Source of the DNA: Herminiimonas arsenitoxidans
GTDB taxonomy: Bacteria > Pseudomonadota > Gammaproteobacteria > Burkholderiales > Burkholderiaceae_D
Assembly: GCF_900130075.1 (NCBI RefSeq)
Contig: NZ_LT671418.1
Span: 2,914,001-2,978,000 of the forward strand
Length of the DNA: 64,000 bases
Direction: 5' to 3'
Every line of letters begins with the position of its first letter. Position 1 is the first letter of the stretch. The position numbers and the translations under genes were made by a program. The notes beneath the pieces are model-generated. The model was not told the origin of the DNA. It made no database searches and saw only the letters and a program-made list of their open reading frames with translations. Below, piece by piece: positions 45,038 to 53,673 of the stretch.

Positions 45038-45052
45038 GTAAAGTTATGTAAA
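45038..45052. promoter_or_regulatory. CpxR-type tandem repeat
   Basis: GTAAA-GTTAT-GTAAA is an exact match to the E. coli CpxR box (GTAAA-N5-GTAAA). It lies 93 bases upstream of the CpxP/Spy-like gene and 216 bases upstream of the divergent PilJ-domain gene. The site fits RstA less well. Autoregulation of the chaperone-regulator-kinase operon is the natural reading. Confidence 0.7.
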
Positions 45053-45180
45053 GGCTGAATCAGCCCTTGTTGGTGCGTTCATTACCCTGCTTATTCCTGA
45101 TATCGGTATTGCGCACCAGTTTGGGTGGAGTAAATCATCTTTATTGGATATGGCTACTTTGGCAGCGATCGTATAGCGCT

Positions 45181-45196
45181 TGGCACAGCTTTTGCA
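45181..45196 (+). promoter_or_regulatory. Sigma-54 (-24/-12) promoter of the PilJ-domain gene
   Basis: TGGCAC-AGCTT-TTGCA matches the sigma-54 consensus (YTGGCACRNNNNTTGCW) at every specified base, including GG at -24 and GC at -12. Transcription should start about 12 bases after the GC, giving a leader of roughly 60 bases before ATG 45268. Upstream, TGGTGCG (45071-45077) and CGCACCA (45112-45118) form a spaced inverted repeat that could belong to an enhancer site. Confidence 0.8.
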
Positions 45197-45267
45197 CCGA
45201 ATAAATAGTGCGGCGCATGGTGTCGCCCACGATGTTTGCCTTAGTCAAAGAATAATAAGGAATAAAA

Positions 45268-46071
45268 ATGAACAGGCGTCACTTTCTCCATGCCAGCTTA
45301 CTGGCCAGTTCCACCTTGTTGGTCGGTGTTTATGCAAAGGCCGATGCACGTATAGTCAACATCAACGATGCAATCAATAAATCAGGTCGCCAGCGCATGC
45401 TGTCGCAACGTTTGGCCAAATCCTATTTGCAGATCGGGCAGTCCATCGATTTGCCGCGTTCACAGAAAATATTCACGCTATCGATGGCCTTGTTTGAGCG
45501 CCAATTGGCCGATCTCGAATCGTACGCACCTACGCCAGAGAACAAGGCAACGCTGGCTGATTTGAAAAAAACGTGGGGACGTTACAAAGAGGTATTGATA
45601 ACGAATCCACCGAATCAGCAAGACGCCAAATCGGTCATGACGATCAATGAAGAAGTGCTGGCATTGGCGCATGCAGCTACGCTGCAATTGGAAAAATTAT
45701 CGGGAAGCACGGCCGGACACCTCGTCAATATCGCTGGACGGCAACGCATGCTGTCTCAACGTATGGCGAAATTTTATCAAGCGATCAATTGGGGTGTGGC
45801 TTCATCGAATGCCTTGGTTAATCTGGCCAAGGCACGCGATGAATTTTTGACTGCGATGGCAGAATTGTCGGCTTCACCGAAAAATACCTTGCTCATCAAA
45901 CAGGAAATTACGCTGGCTCAGCAGCAATGGTTTTTCTTCGACCAGGCATTGAAAAGCAGTGCGATCAGCAACGATAGCAAAGTGCGTTTCGCTACCAATG
46001 TCGCGACCAGCAGCGAGCGCATACTGGAGACGATGGACAAGATTACTGGCTTGTACGAGCAATTGGCGTGA
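45268..46071 (+). CDS. Exported double PilJ/NIT-like sensor-domain protein
   Basis: A protein of 267 residues made of an export signal (1-27, beginning MNRRHFLHAS, with two arginines but not a full Tat motif) and two PilJ-type modules. Each opens with the same motif: SGRQRMLSQRLAKSYLQIG near 38 and AGRQRMLSQRMAKFYQAIN near 158. This motif is the ligand-helix signature of the type IV pili MCP N-terminal domain, related to nitrate/nitrite sensors. There is no output or membrane domain after the signal, so it is a soluble periplasmic binding protein or antenna. The ribosome site AAGGAA is good. It is driven by a sigma-54-type promoter and followed convergently by moeB. Confidence 0.85.
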   Translation: MNRRHFLHASLLASSTLLVGVYAKADARIVNINDAINKSGRQRMLSQRLAKSYLQIGQSIDLPRSQKIFTLSMALFERQLADLESYAPTPENKATLADLKKTWGRYKEVLITNPPNQQDAKSVMTINEEVLALAHAATLQLEKLSGSTAGHLVNIAGRQRMLSQRMAKFYQAINWGVASSNALVNLAKARDEFLTAMAELSASPKNTLLIKQEITLAQQQWFFFDQALKSSAISNDSKVRFATNVATSSERILETMDKITGLYEQLA

Positions 46072-46120
46072 GCGAATTGCGCGTGCTGTCGTCAGTTTGT
46101 GCTGATTGTTGGCGTGGTGT

Positions 46121-46873
46121 TTAGTGTGCTTGCCCACACACGCTGCAATTGGCATTGCGTGCGATCTTGATGCTGCTCCATTCCATCGTGCGCGCATCCA
46201 GCAATAACAAACGTCTAGCCAGCGACTCACCAATTCCTGCGACCAGCTTCAATGCTTCTGCCGCTTGCATGCTACCTATGATGCCGACGAGTGGCGCGAA
46301 GACGCCCATGGTGCCGCAATTCACTTCTTCAAATTCCTGATCTTCCGGGAACAGGCAAGCGTAGCAAGGTGCGTTGCCGCTGCGTGGGTCGAACACGCTG
46401 ATCTGACCATCGAACTTGATCGCAGCACCCGATACCAACGGCACGCGATTGGCAACGCAGGCACGATTGATCGCATGACGGGTTGCAAAGTTGTCGCTGC
46501 AATCGAGCACGACAGACGCATTGCGCACCAGCTCGTTCAAGCGTTCACCTGATACCCGTTCTTTTAACGCGACGATATTAATGCTGGGATTGATGTCTTC
46601 CAGTGTTTGCTTGCCGGAGTCTGCCTTTGGTCGACCAACACGTTCCGTCGTGTGCAGAATTTGGCGCTGCAGATTGGTCAGATCGACGGTGTCGTCATCC
46701 ACCAGCGTGATGGTGCCTATGCCTGCAGACGCGAGATAAAACGCCGCAGGTGAGCCGAGACCACCTGCGCCTATGATCAATGCATGCGCTGCCAACAGTT
46801 TTTCCTGGCCCTCGATATCGACTTCATCGAGCAGGATGTGGCGTGAGTAGCGCAGTAGTTGGTGGTCGTTCAT
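46121..46873 (-). CDS. moeB: Molybdopterin-synthase adenylyltransferase MoeB (ThiF/HesA family)
   Basis: E1-like enzyme of 250 residues that adenylates the C terminus of MoaD (or ThiS). The ATP site is GAGGLGSPAAFYLASAGIGT near 36, with the Arg/Asp pair in NLQRQILH. Zinc cysteines are CYAC and, at the end, CSVCGQ. It cannot be separated from ThiF with certainty. It starts a transcript just downstream of the ctpA terminator. Confidence 0.9.
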   Translation of the reverse strand: MNDHQLLRYSRHILLDEVDIEGQEKLLAAHALIIGAGGLGSPAAFYLASAGIGTITLVDDDTVDLTNLQRQILHTTERVGRPKADSGKQTLEDINPSINIVALKERVSGERLNELVRNASVVLDCSDNFATRHAINRACVANRVPLVSGAAIKFDGQISVFDPRSGNAPCYACLFPEDQEFEEVNCGTMGVFAPLVGIIGSMQAAEALKLVAGIGESLARRLLLLDARTMEWSSIKIARNANCSVCGQAH

Positions 46874-46920
46874 AAATCATCCGTGATGCTGATACAGGAA
46901 TAAAAATAATCGGAACAATC

Positions 46921-46950
46921 AAAAAAAGCCGCATCGCTGCGGCCTTTTTT
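46921..46950 (-). terminator. Terminator of the gpmA-envC-ctpA run
   Basis: GCCGCA-TCGC-TGCGGC stem flanked by seven A and six T residues, so it works on either strand. It begins 15 bases after the ctpA stop on the minus strand. Confidence 0.9.
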
Positions 46951-46964
46951 GTGAGCGATGACGA

Positions 46965-48446
46965 TTACTTCTTGTCGCCGTTTTTCGGTTCTGCTTTTGG
47001 TTCTGTTTTCGGTTTGTTGATGCTAGGTTCTTCTTTCTTAGCTTCAGCTTTTACTTTCGACAGAACAACTGGCAAGCCTTTCAAGTGATTCAAGGCTTGC
47101 GTCAACTGGAAGTCATCCGCGCTGCCGAATTCCAGTGGCTTGCGTTTTTTCTCCAACGCAGCGAGGCGCGCTTCTTCTGCCGGAGCATCGACGTCAGCAT
47201 GGACTTCAGGTCCTTTGTCTTTGTCGTTGCTCAGATGCTTTTGCAAATCCGCTTCACGCAGACGCAGGCCATTCAAGCCATCGCCATCTGCTGTTTCATC
47301 GACCATCAGATCCGGCACGATACCTTTGGCCTGGATCGAGCGGCCGTTAGGTGTGTAGTAGCGAGCGGTAGTCAGCTTGACTGCCGTATCGGCAGACAAT
47401 TGACGTATGGTTTGCACCGAGCCTTTACCGAAGGTTTGTGTGCCCATGATGGTGGCGCGTTTGTAATCCTGCAATGCGCCGGCCACGATTTCAGATGCCG
47501 ATGCGGAGCCGGAGTTGACCAGCACGACCATAGGGATTTTCTTCAATGCTTCCGGCAGTTTCGCCAGTGGATCGCCGACTGCGCGCGTTGCATAGAATTC
47601 GCGACGTGCGTAGAAGGTTGCCTTGGAGTCCGGCAACTGACCATTGGTGGAAGTGACGACTACATCCTTAGGCAGGAAAGCTGCGGAGACGCCGATGGCG
47701 CCTGGCAACACGCCACCCGGATCGTTACGCAGATCGAGTACCAAACCTTTCAGATTTGGATCTTGTGCGTACAGTGCAGCGATTTTCTTCGCCATGTCAT
47801 CCACGGTTGGTTCCTGGAATTGCGAGACACGCAGCCACGCATAGCCAGGTTCTACCATTTTCGCTTTCACGCTTTGCACGCGGATTTCCTGGCGTGTGAT
47901 CGTGATGATGATAGGTTTGTCTTCGTCCTTGCGGGCGATGGTCAGAGTGATCTTGGTGTTGGGTTCACCGCGCATCTTTTTGACGGCTTCATCCAGTGTC
48001 ATGCCTTTGACAGGCGTGGAATCCAGACGGGTGATCAAATCGCCTGCCTTGATACCGGCGCGATAAGCTGGTGAATCTTCAATAGGGGAGATAACTTTGA
48101 CGTAACCGTCTTCCATCCCGACTTCGATACCCAAGCCAACAAACTTGCCTTGTGTGCCTTCACGCAATTCCTTGAATGCTTTCTTGTCAAGGTAGGCGGA
48201 GTGCGGGTCGAGTGAGGAGACCATGCCGGAAATGGCTTCGGTCAGCAGCTTCTTGTCGTCGACCGGTTCTACGTAATCCGATTTGATGAGCCCGAATACT
48301 TCGGATAACTGACGTAATTCTTCTAGTGGTAATGGCGTACCGGTGGCATTTTTCTGCGCCATCGCATCCAGTTGTGTCCCCATTACGATCACGCCGGCAA
48401 TCATGCCTAAGCCGACTAGTCCGATATTTTTGAGTTTCGTTCCCAT
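46965..48446 (-). CDS. ctpA: C-terminal processing protease CtpA (S41)
   Basis: Periplasmic serine protease of about 493 residues. A membrane anchor or signal lies at 5-28. A PDZ domain covers about 85-165 (GLGIEVGMEDGYVKVISPIEDSPA). The catalytic core has NSGSASASEIVAGAL (Ser) and GTQTFGKGSVQ (Lys), a complete Ser/Lys dyad. A Lys/Glu/Pro-rich tail ends the protein. The start is ATG 48446 or GTG 48452; the latter overlaps the envC stop. It is cotranscribed with envC. Confidence 0.94.
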   Translation of the reverse strand: MGTKLKNIGLVGLGMIAGVIVMGTQLDAMAQKNATGTPLPLEELRQLSEVFGLIKSDYVEPVDDKKLLTEAISGMVSSLDPHSAYLDKKAFKELREGTQGKFVGLGIEVGMEDGYVKVISPIEDSPAYRAGIKAGDLITRLDSTPVKGMTLDEAVKKMRGEPNTKITLTIARKDEDKPIIITITRQEIRVQSVKAKMVEPGYAWLRVSQFQEPTVDDMAKKIAALYAQDPNLKGLVLDLRNDPGGVLPGAIGVSAAFLPKDVVVTSTNGQLPDSKATFYARREFYATRAVGDPLAKLPEALKKIPMVVLVNSGSASASEIVAGALQDYKRATIMGTQTFGKGSVQTIRQLSADTAVKLTTARYYTPNGRSIQAKGIVPDLMVDETADGDGLNGLRLREADLQKHLSNDKDKGPEVHADVDAPAEEARLAALEKKRKPLEFGSADDFQLTQALNHLKGLPVVLSKVKAEAKKEEPSINKPKTEPKAEPKNGDKK

Positions 48447-48448
48447 GT

Positions 48449-49852
48449 TCACCTAATAGTTACCCAACCGAGTGGGTCAAACGCGCGGCCTTGGTGCCGC
48501 ATTTCAAAGTATAAACCTGATTGTTCATTACCGCCGCTATTACCTGTATTGGCGATGATATCGCCTGCCTTGACGGTATCGCCGGCATGTTTCAACACGG
48601 ATTGATTATTACCGTAAATCGTCATGTATTGGCTGCCGTGGTCAACGATGATCAAATTGCCAAATCCACGTAGCCATTCGGCGAAAACGACGCGACCAGC
48701 AGCAACGGCTTTGACGTCCGTACCTTCGGCAGCCCGAATAAACAGACCTTTCCAGCTAGGACCATCGCCGCGCTTGCTACCGAATTTGGCAGTCAGATCG
48801 CCACGTACCGGCAAGTGCAAACGTCCACGCAAAGCTGCAAATACTCCGTCTTGGACGCTGGCATCGGGTGTGAGTTCATTCCGGCCCATTGATTTAGCTG
48901 GCGGTTCATCGTCTTCAATCGCATCCGGGTTGGAAATTTTTCCGTTGGAAGCACGATTGTCTGGGGTAGTGCGGGTTTTGGCTTGTGCCAGACGTTTTTC
49001 TCGGGCCGCCTTGGCGCGTGCTGCTTGTTCCTGGCGACGTTTTTCTGCCGCTGCGGCTTCAGCCTTGCGCTGTTCCTGGATCAGGACGGCCAGTTTGTCG
49101 ACCAGACTGGAAAGGCGGCGTTCGTCGCGTTCGATATTGCCGGCTTCCTTGCGTTGGGCGGTGAGTTTGTTCGACAGTTGTGCGAGCAGGGTGGCGCGCT
49201 GGGCTTTCTCTTTTTGCAGGATGGCGTGCTGATCGCGCGCTTCGGTCGCAATTTCATCCAGTTCTTGCTTGGCGTTTTGTACTTCTGCCTGGTTTTCTTC
49301 GATGGCTTGCAAATTGGCGCGTAGCGATTCGATCAAAGTCGCTTGCGCGCGCGAGACGTAGCCCATGTATTGCAGCTCACGATTGATGCGATTCGGGTTG
49401 TCGCCGGACAGCAGCAGCTTGATGCGGTCTTCATTGCCGGCGATGTATTGCTCGCGCAGCAGTTTGGCGAGCTGGTTTTGCTGGGTCTCGACGATTTTTT
49501 GCAGCGCGGCTTGTTGTTTGGATAAGTCGTTCAGCTTGGCTTCGGTTTGTCGCTGTTCCTGGGCCAGATCGCTCAGGGTGCGTTTGGCGTCGGAAATGGC
49601 TTCTTCCGATTTGGCTAAAGCGTCGGCGGCATAGCTTTTTGCGGTTTCTGTCTTGTCTATGCTGCGTTTAAGCGTATTGAGCTTTTGCCGCAGATCGGCG
49701 CGTTCGCTCTCGGCGACCTTTTTTTGCTTGCTGCGGTCGGTGGCTTTTTGTGCGTGCGCGCTAGGCTGAGCGGCTAAGAACGTGGCCAGCAAAGCGCCGA
49801 TGACCATGAAACGCATGCCCGGCCATCGTTGCAGGTATTGACTGACGGGCAT
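48449..49852 (-). CDS. envC: EnvC-type murein hydrolase activator
   Basis: About 467 residues from ATG 49852. A signal peptide ends AQPSAHA|QKA. A long coiled coil (about 25-250) with Lys/Arg/Gln/Ala-rich heptads is followed by a C-terminal LytM (M23) domain (about 345-467). The zinc ligands of active LytM enzymes are missing: the usual HxGxD is SWKGLF and the HxH strand reads YFEMRHQG. Like E. coli EnvC it should therefore activate amidases at the septum rather than cut glycan itself. It overlaps ctpA by up to four bases. Confidence 0.92.
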   Translation of the reverse strand: MPVSQYLQRWPGMRFMVIGALLATFLAAQPSAHAQKATDRSKQKKVAESERADLRQKLNTLKRSIDKTETAKSYAADALAKSEEAISDAKRTLSDLAQEQRQTEAKLNDLSKQQAALQKIVETQQNQLAKLLREQYIAGNEDRIKLLLSGDNPNRINRELQYMGYVSRAQATLIESLRANLQAIEENQAEVQNAKQELDEIATEARDQHAILQKEKAQRATLLAQLSNKLTAQRKEAGNIERDERRLSSLVDKLAVLIQEQRKAEAAAAEKRRQEQAARAKAAREKRLAQAKTRTTPDNRASNGKISNPDAIEDDEPPAKSMGRNELTPDASVQDGVFAALRGRLHLPVRGDLTAKFGSKRGDGPSWKGLFIRAAEGTDVKAVAAGRVVFAEWLRGFGNLIIVDHGSQYMTIYGNNQSVLKHAGDTVKAGDIIANTGNSGGNEQSGLYFEMRHQGRAFDPLGWVTIR

Positions 49853-49899
49853 GGTTTTACTGTATTTAATACGAGATAGCAGTGATATCGGCACGGAGT

Positions 49900-50646
49900 T
49901 TAGGCAGTTTGCCCGTGGCTGGCAGCAGCTTTGACGGCCGCGTCCAACGATGCTTGATCGCCCAGATAGTAGTGACGGATAGGTTTCAGGTTCTCATCCA
50001 GTTCGTACACGATAGGGCGGCCATTCGGGATGTTCAGGCTGACGATATCCTCATCGCTGATCTCGTCCAGTATCTTGATCAAGGCGCGCAAGCTGTTGCC
50101 ATGCGCCGAAATGACGATCTGTTTGCCTGCGAGTATGGATGGCACGATAGTGTTTTTCCAATACGGCTCGACGCGGATCAACGTGTCTTTCAGGCATTCT
50201 GCCAACGGAATTTCTTCGCGCTTCAGATTGGCGTAGCGCGGGTCGTCGTACGATGTCCGCGGATCGGCCGGATCCAGTGGATCAGGCGGGATATCGTAGC
50301 TGCGACGCCATGTCATGACTTGATCTGCACCGAACTTGGTGGCGGTTTCCGCCTTGTTCATGCCTTGCAGGGCGCCGTAATGGCGTTCGTTCAGATGCCA
50401 GTCGCAGACGACCGGTATCCACATCAAATCCATTTCGTCCAGCGTTAGCCACATGGTGCGGATAGCACGTTTGAGGACGGAGGAATAAGCGAGATCGAAC
50501 GTAAAGCCTGCTTCACGCAGCAATTTGCCGGCATGTTTGGCTTCGGTACGACCTTTTTCTGTCAGATCGACATCAGCCCAGCCGGTAAAGCGGTTATCGA
50601 GGTTCCATGTGGACTCGCCGTGACGCATCAATACGATTTTATACAT
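49900..50646 (-). CDS. gpmA: 2,3-bisphosphoglycerate-dependent phosphoglycerate mutase GpmA
   Basis: Interconverts 3- and 2-phosphoglycerate in glycolysis. The phospho-His loop [18 protein letters not shown] is near residue 7-24, the second catalytic His is in [14 protein letters not shown] near 183, and [15 protein letters not shown] near 87 is conserved. Of 248 residues. It diverges from the rhodanese gene and precedes envC-ctpA. Confidence 0.97.
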   Translation of the reverse strand: MYKIVLMRHGESTWNLDNRFTGWADVDLTEKGRTEAKHAGKLLREAGFTFDLAYSSVLKRAIRTMWLTLDEMDLMWIPVVCDWHLNERHYGALQGMNKAETATKFGADQVMTWRRSYDIPPDPLDPADPRTSYDDPRYANLKREEIPLAECLKDTLIRVEPYWKNTIVPSILAGKQIVISAHGNSLRALIKILDEISDEDIVSLNIPNGRPIVYELDENLKPIRHYYLGDQASLDAAVKAAASHGQTA

Positions 50647-50691
50647 GGCTCAAGTAGATAAATAATGGTTTTTTGATGCAAAATGCCGAAT

Positions 50692-50722
50692 CCGAATTGT
50701 ATTCGGTCTTCTATTTTATAAT
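50692..50722 (+). promoter_or_regulatory. Rhodanese-grxC promoter with palindromic operator candidate
   Basis: A perfect TATAAT at 50717-50722 lies 30 bases before the GTG start. Just upstream, CCGAAT-TGT-ATTCGG (50692-50706) is a perfect 6-bp inverted repeat covering the region where the -35 should lie; no good -35 is seen, as expected for an activator-dependent or repressed promoter. Confidence 0.45.
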
Positions 50723-50752
50723 GCGAACACTCTTTCAACTAATTGGAACACC

Positions 50753-51154
50753 GTGAAATTCATCATTGATAACATTTTCCTCATCGGCATCGTACTGGTC
50801 TCCGGTGGCGCTTTAGTCCTCCATACCCTGCAACGCACAGGTGCCAAAGTTACTGCATTGCAAGCAACTCAGATCATTAATCAAGGAAAAACGTTGATTC
50901 TTGATGTGCGCTCTGCAGCTGATTTCGCTGCCGGCCATATCCGTGATGCGAAAAACATTCCGTTGAAAGAATTGAAAGGCCGCGTGGCTGAATTGGAAAA
51001 ATTCAAAGCTCGTCCGGTGATTGTTGTCTGTGCCAAGGGCTTGCAATCGACCAAAGCAACCGCACAACTGAAGAAAGAGGGTTTCACCGAAGCCACTAGT
51101 TTACTCGGTGGGCTGGATGCTTGGCAATCGCAAGGTTTGCCGGTCACCAAGTAA
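50753..51154 (+). CDS. Membrane-anchored rhodanese-like protein
   Basis: A protein of 133 residues. Residues 4-25 are an N-terminal helix. The rhodanese domain (about 35-130) has the active-site loop VVCAKGLQSTKA with the sulfur-carrying cysteine, and the CDC25-like LDVRSAADFAAGHI. It resembles E. coli YibN, which has the same grxC-secB-gpsA neighbourhood. It starts at GTG 50753 and is followed after 12 bases by grxC. Confidence 0.92.
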   Translation: MKFIIDNIFLIGIVLVSGGALVLHTLQRTGAKVTALQATQIINQGKTLILDVRSAADFAAGHIRDAKNIPLKELKGRVAELEKFKARPVIVVCAKGLQSTKATAQLKKEGFTEATSLLGGLDAWQSQGLPVTK

Positions 51155-51166
51155 AGAGGAAAAATT

Positions 51167-51430
51167 ATGACTGCGCATGTAGTGATGTATAGCTCAGGCG
51201 TCTGCCCGTATTGCACGATGGCAGAACGCTTGTTGGCGGCCAAAGGCATAGATAATATTGAAAAAATCCGTATCGATCTCGATCCCGCACAACGTGTGGC
51301 GATGATGGAGAAGACCGGACGCCGTACTGTGCCGCAAATCTATGTCGGCGAAACCCATGTTGGCGGTTTTGACGACTTGAACGCGCTGGAACGTCAAGGC
51401 AAGCTGGATGCCTTGCTGCAAAGCGCGTAA
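51167..51430 (+). CDS. grxC: Glutaredoxin 3
   Basis: Dithiol glutaredoxin of 87 residues. The active site CPYC is at 13-16 (SSGVCPYC), and the cis-Pro strand RTVPQIYVGETHVGG is present. It reduces disulfides with glutathione. A ribosome site AGAGGAAAA precedes ATG 51167. A GC-rich hairpin separates it from secB. Confidence 0.96.
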   Translation: MTAHVVMYSSGVCPYCTMAERLLAAKGIDNIEKIRIDLDPAQRVAMMEKTGRRTVPQIYVGETHVGGFDDLNALERQGKLDALLQSA

Positions 51431-51460
51431 GCGTATAAATTCCACTATTCGCAAGTAAGC

Positions 51461-51484
51461 AGGAGGGCGCTGCCCTCCTTATTT
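51461..51484 (+). terminator. Hairpin between grxC and secB
   Basis: AGGAGGGC-GCT-GCCCTCCT, followed by TTATTT. It starts 31 bases after the grxC stop and 45 bases before secB. Probably a partial terminator or processing site within the cluster. Confidence 0.65.
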
Positions 51485-51504
51485 AATCTCAATGAAAGTG
51501 CTTC

Positions 51505-51999
51505 ATGGCTGACGAAAATCTGCAACCTGTATTCCAGATCCAACGTGTTTACCTGAAGGATCTGTCGCTCGAACAACCGAATTCCCCAGCTATTTTCCTG
51601 GAACAGGAACAACCTTCGATCGAAGTCGCGGTTGATGTTGGTGCGCAGCCACTGGCTGAAGGTATTTTTGAATCGTCCGTGACCATCACGGTAACGGCCA
51701 AGATCAATGACAAGATTGCCTTCCTGGTAGAAGGCAAGCAAGCCGGTATTTTTGAAATTCGTAATATCCCGGACGAACAACTCGATCCATTGCTTGGCAT
51801 CGGTTGCCCGAACGTGATCTACCCGTACTTGCGTGCCAATATCGCGGATGCAATTACGCGCGCTGGTTTCCCGCCTGTACATCTGTCGGAAATCAATTTC
51901 GAAGTGTTCTATCAGCAACGTCTGGAAGCCTTGGCGCAACAGCAAGCTGACAGCAGCTCTGGCATCGTAATGGCCGACGGTTCGGCAGCAAGACACTAA
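51505..51999 (+). CDS. secB: Protein-export chaperone SecB
   Basis: Tetrameric chaperone that keeps preproteins unfolded for SecA. The protein of 164 residues shows [21 protein letters not shown] at the start and [25 protein letters not shown] near 110-135, both diagnostic. The C terminus is less conserved. It keeps the grxC-secB-gpsA order seen in many proteobacteria. Confidence 0.97.
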   Translation: MADENLQPVFQIQRVYLKDLSLEQPNSPAIFLEQEQPSIEVAVDVGAQPLAEGIFESSVTITVTAKINDKIAFLVEGKQAGIFEIRNIPDEQLDPLLGIGCPNVIYPYLRANIADAITRAGFPPVHLSEINFEVFYQQRLEALAQQQADSSSGIVMADGSAARH

Positions 52000-52071
52000 G
52001 TTTTTCAATATGCCTGCAGGAGCGTGTTAAACGCACCTGCAGCGCTTCAGACAATTCCGAAGGTGATCCAC

Positions 52072-52521
52072 ATGAAATGGTCTGCTCCTCTTTTCTCCGT
52101 CCTGTTTGTTGCCGTACTGGGCACGAGTGCGGCTCATGCCGTTGAATACAAATCGGTAGGTGCTAATCCTGCGGTCTTGTATAACGCACCATCTGAAAAA
52201 GGTCGCAAAGTATTCGTGGCACCGCGCGGTATGCCGGTAGAAGTCGTGTTGACGCAAGAAGGCTGGAGCAAGGTGCGTGACGCCGCTGGCGATCTGGCAT
52301 GGGTAGAGGCCAAGACACTCACTGCAAAACGCAATGTAGTCGTGACCGTTGCCAACGTTAAATTGCATGCTACTGCGGATGATGCTTCTGCCACAGTATG
52401 TACTGCAGACAAAGGTGTGTTGCTGGAGTTGGCTGCCCCACCGTCTGGAGGCTGGGTCAAGCTCAAGCATCGTGATGGTCAAATTGGTTTTGCCAAAGTC
52501 AGCGAAGTGTGGGGCGAGTAA
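52072..52521 (+). CDS. Exported SH3-domain protein
   Basis: A protein of 149 residues. The signal peptide covers 1-24 (TSAAHA|VEY). Two bacterial SH3-like segments follow (about 28-85 and 90-149; PVEVVLTQEGWSKVRDAAGDLAWVEAK is typical). Such modules usually bind cell-wall peptides. I chose ATG 52072 with ribosome site AAGGTG rather than the GTG at 52024. Confidence 0.85.
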   Translation: MKWSAPLFSVLFVAVLGTSAAHAVEYKSVGANPAVLYNAPSEKGRKVFVAPRGMPVEVVLTQEGWSKVRDAAGDLAWVEAKTLTAKRNVVVTVANVKLHATADDASATVCTADKGVLLELAAPPSGGWVKLKHRDGQIGFAKVSEVWGE

Positions 52522-52634
52522 TCGTCTCTGTCATATCTGATGGCATCGCATTGTTGCAGGCTTTGTTATCCAATGACGGCTGTTCGTCTTTTGCCTGTTA
52601 GTATTCTCTCAATCTTGGTCACCAAATCCACCGC

Positions 52635-53633
52635 ATGAATATCTCAATACTTGGCGCAGGCGCATGGGGCACTGCCTTGGCGATGTCGCTGGCTGATCGC
52701 CATTCCGTTGTGCTGTGGGGGCGTGATGCCGCCGTCATGCAGGATGCGGAAACGCGTCGCGAGAATTCAACTTATTTGCCAGGATTTCGTTTTCCAGACA
52801 GCTTGTCTGTGAGTTCGGATCTAGCCGCAGCGATTGCGCATGTTGGATCGGATGGCTTGTTGCTGGTTGCGACTTCGCTGTCTGGCTTGCGGCCGCTGGC
52901 GACGCAATTGAAGTCGTATGCGATTCCAAACTTGGTTTGGTTATGCAAAGGCTTCGAGGAAAAAACGCATCTATTACCGCATCAAATCGTGCATGAAATA
53001 TTGGGTAACGATATTCCTGCCGGTGCTTTATCCGGCCCGTCTTTTGCACAGGAAGTAGCACGCGGTTTGCCATGTGCATTGGCGATAGCCTCCGATAATG
53101 CGGCATTGCGTGAGCGTGTTGTCAGCGTAATGCACGGACAGACTATTCGCATTTATTCGACTGACGATTTGATCGGGGTCGAAGTTGGCGGCGCAGTCAA
53201 AAATATCCTTGCGATTGCCACCGGTATTATCGATGGCCTGGGATTGGGCTTGAATGCACGTGCGGCACTGATTACGCGCGGCTTGGCAGAAATTACACGC
53301 TTCGGTGTTGCGCTGGGCGGCCGTGTGGAAACCTTCATGGGTTTGGCTGGTGTCGGCGATTTGATTTTGACCTGTACTGGCGATTTGTCGCGTAATCGCA
53401 AGGTCGGTTTGGGTTTGGCGCAGGACAAGAAGTTGGATCAAATCGTGCGCGAGCTAGGTCATGTGGCAGAAGGTGTGCGTTGCGCGCAAGCCGTGCGTGG
53501 ATTGGCGGCTGAGCATGGTGTGGATATGCCGATTACCAATGCTGTTGCCGGTGTATTGTTTGAAGATGACTCGCCACGTGAGATGGTGAAGCGCTTGCTG
53601 TCACGTGATTCGCGTGACGAGACTGCGGCCTGA
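52635..53633 (+). CDS. gpsA: Glycerol-3-phosphate dehydrogenase [NAD(P)+] GpsA
   Basis: Supplies sn-glycerol-3-phosphate for phospholipids. The nucleotide loop is ILGAGAWGTALAM (4-16). The catalytic lysine lies in GGAVKNILAIATGIIDGLGLG near 180-200, and RNRKVGLGL is a family hallmark. Its 332 residues are normal. It ends convergently with the cupin gene at a shared hairpin. Confidence 0.97.
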   Translation: MNISILGAGAWGTALAMSLADRHSVVLWGRDAAVMQDAETRRENSTYLPGFRFPDSLSVSSDLAAAIAHVGSDGLLLVATSLSGLRPLATQLKSYAIPNLVWLCKGFEEKTHLLPHQIVHEILGNDIPAGALSGPSFAQEVARGLPCALAIASDNAALRERVVSVMHGQTIRIYSTDDLIGVEVGGAVKNILAIATGIIDGLGLGLNARAALITRGLAEITRFGVALGGRVETFMGLAGVGDLILTCTGDLSRNRKVGLGLAQDKKLDQIVRELGHVAEGVRCAQAVRGLAAEHGVDMPITNAVAGVLFEDDSPREMVKRLLSRDSRDETAA

Positions 53634-53639
53634 TTTTCC

Positions 53640-53664
53640 AGCATCGCCGCTCGGCGATGCTTTC
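53640..53664 (+). terminator. Terminator of gpsA
   Basis: AGCATCGCC-GCTC-GGCGATGCT stem with TTTC after it, six bases past the gpsA stop and ten bases before the end of the convergent cupin gene. Confidence 0.75.
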
Positions 53665-53673
53665 AATTCCACA

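Noticed and set aside
47085..48074. 329-codon open frame opposite ctpA
   Set aside because: Composition is Cys/Phe/Asp/His-biased with no domain; ctpA has complete PDZ and Ser/Lys catalytic motifs.
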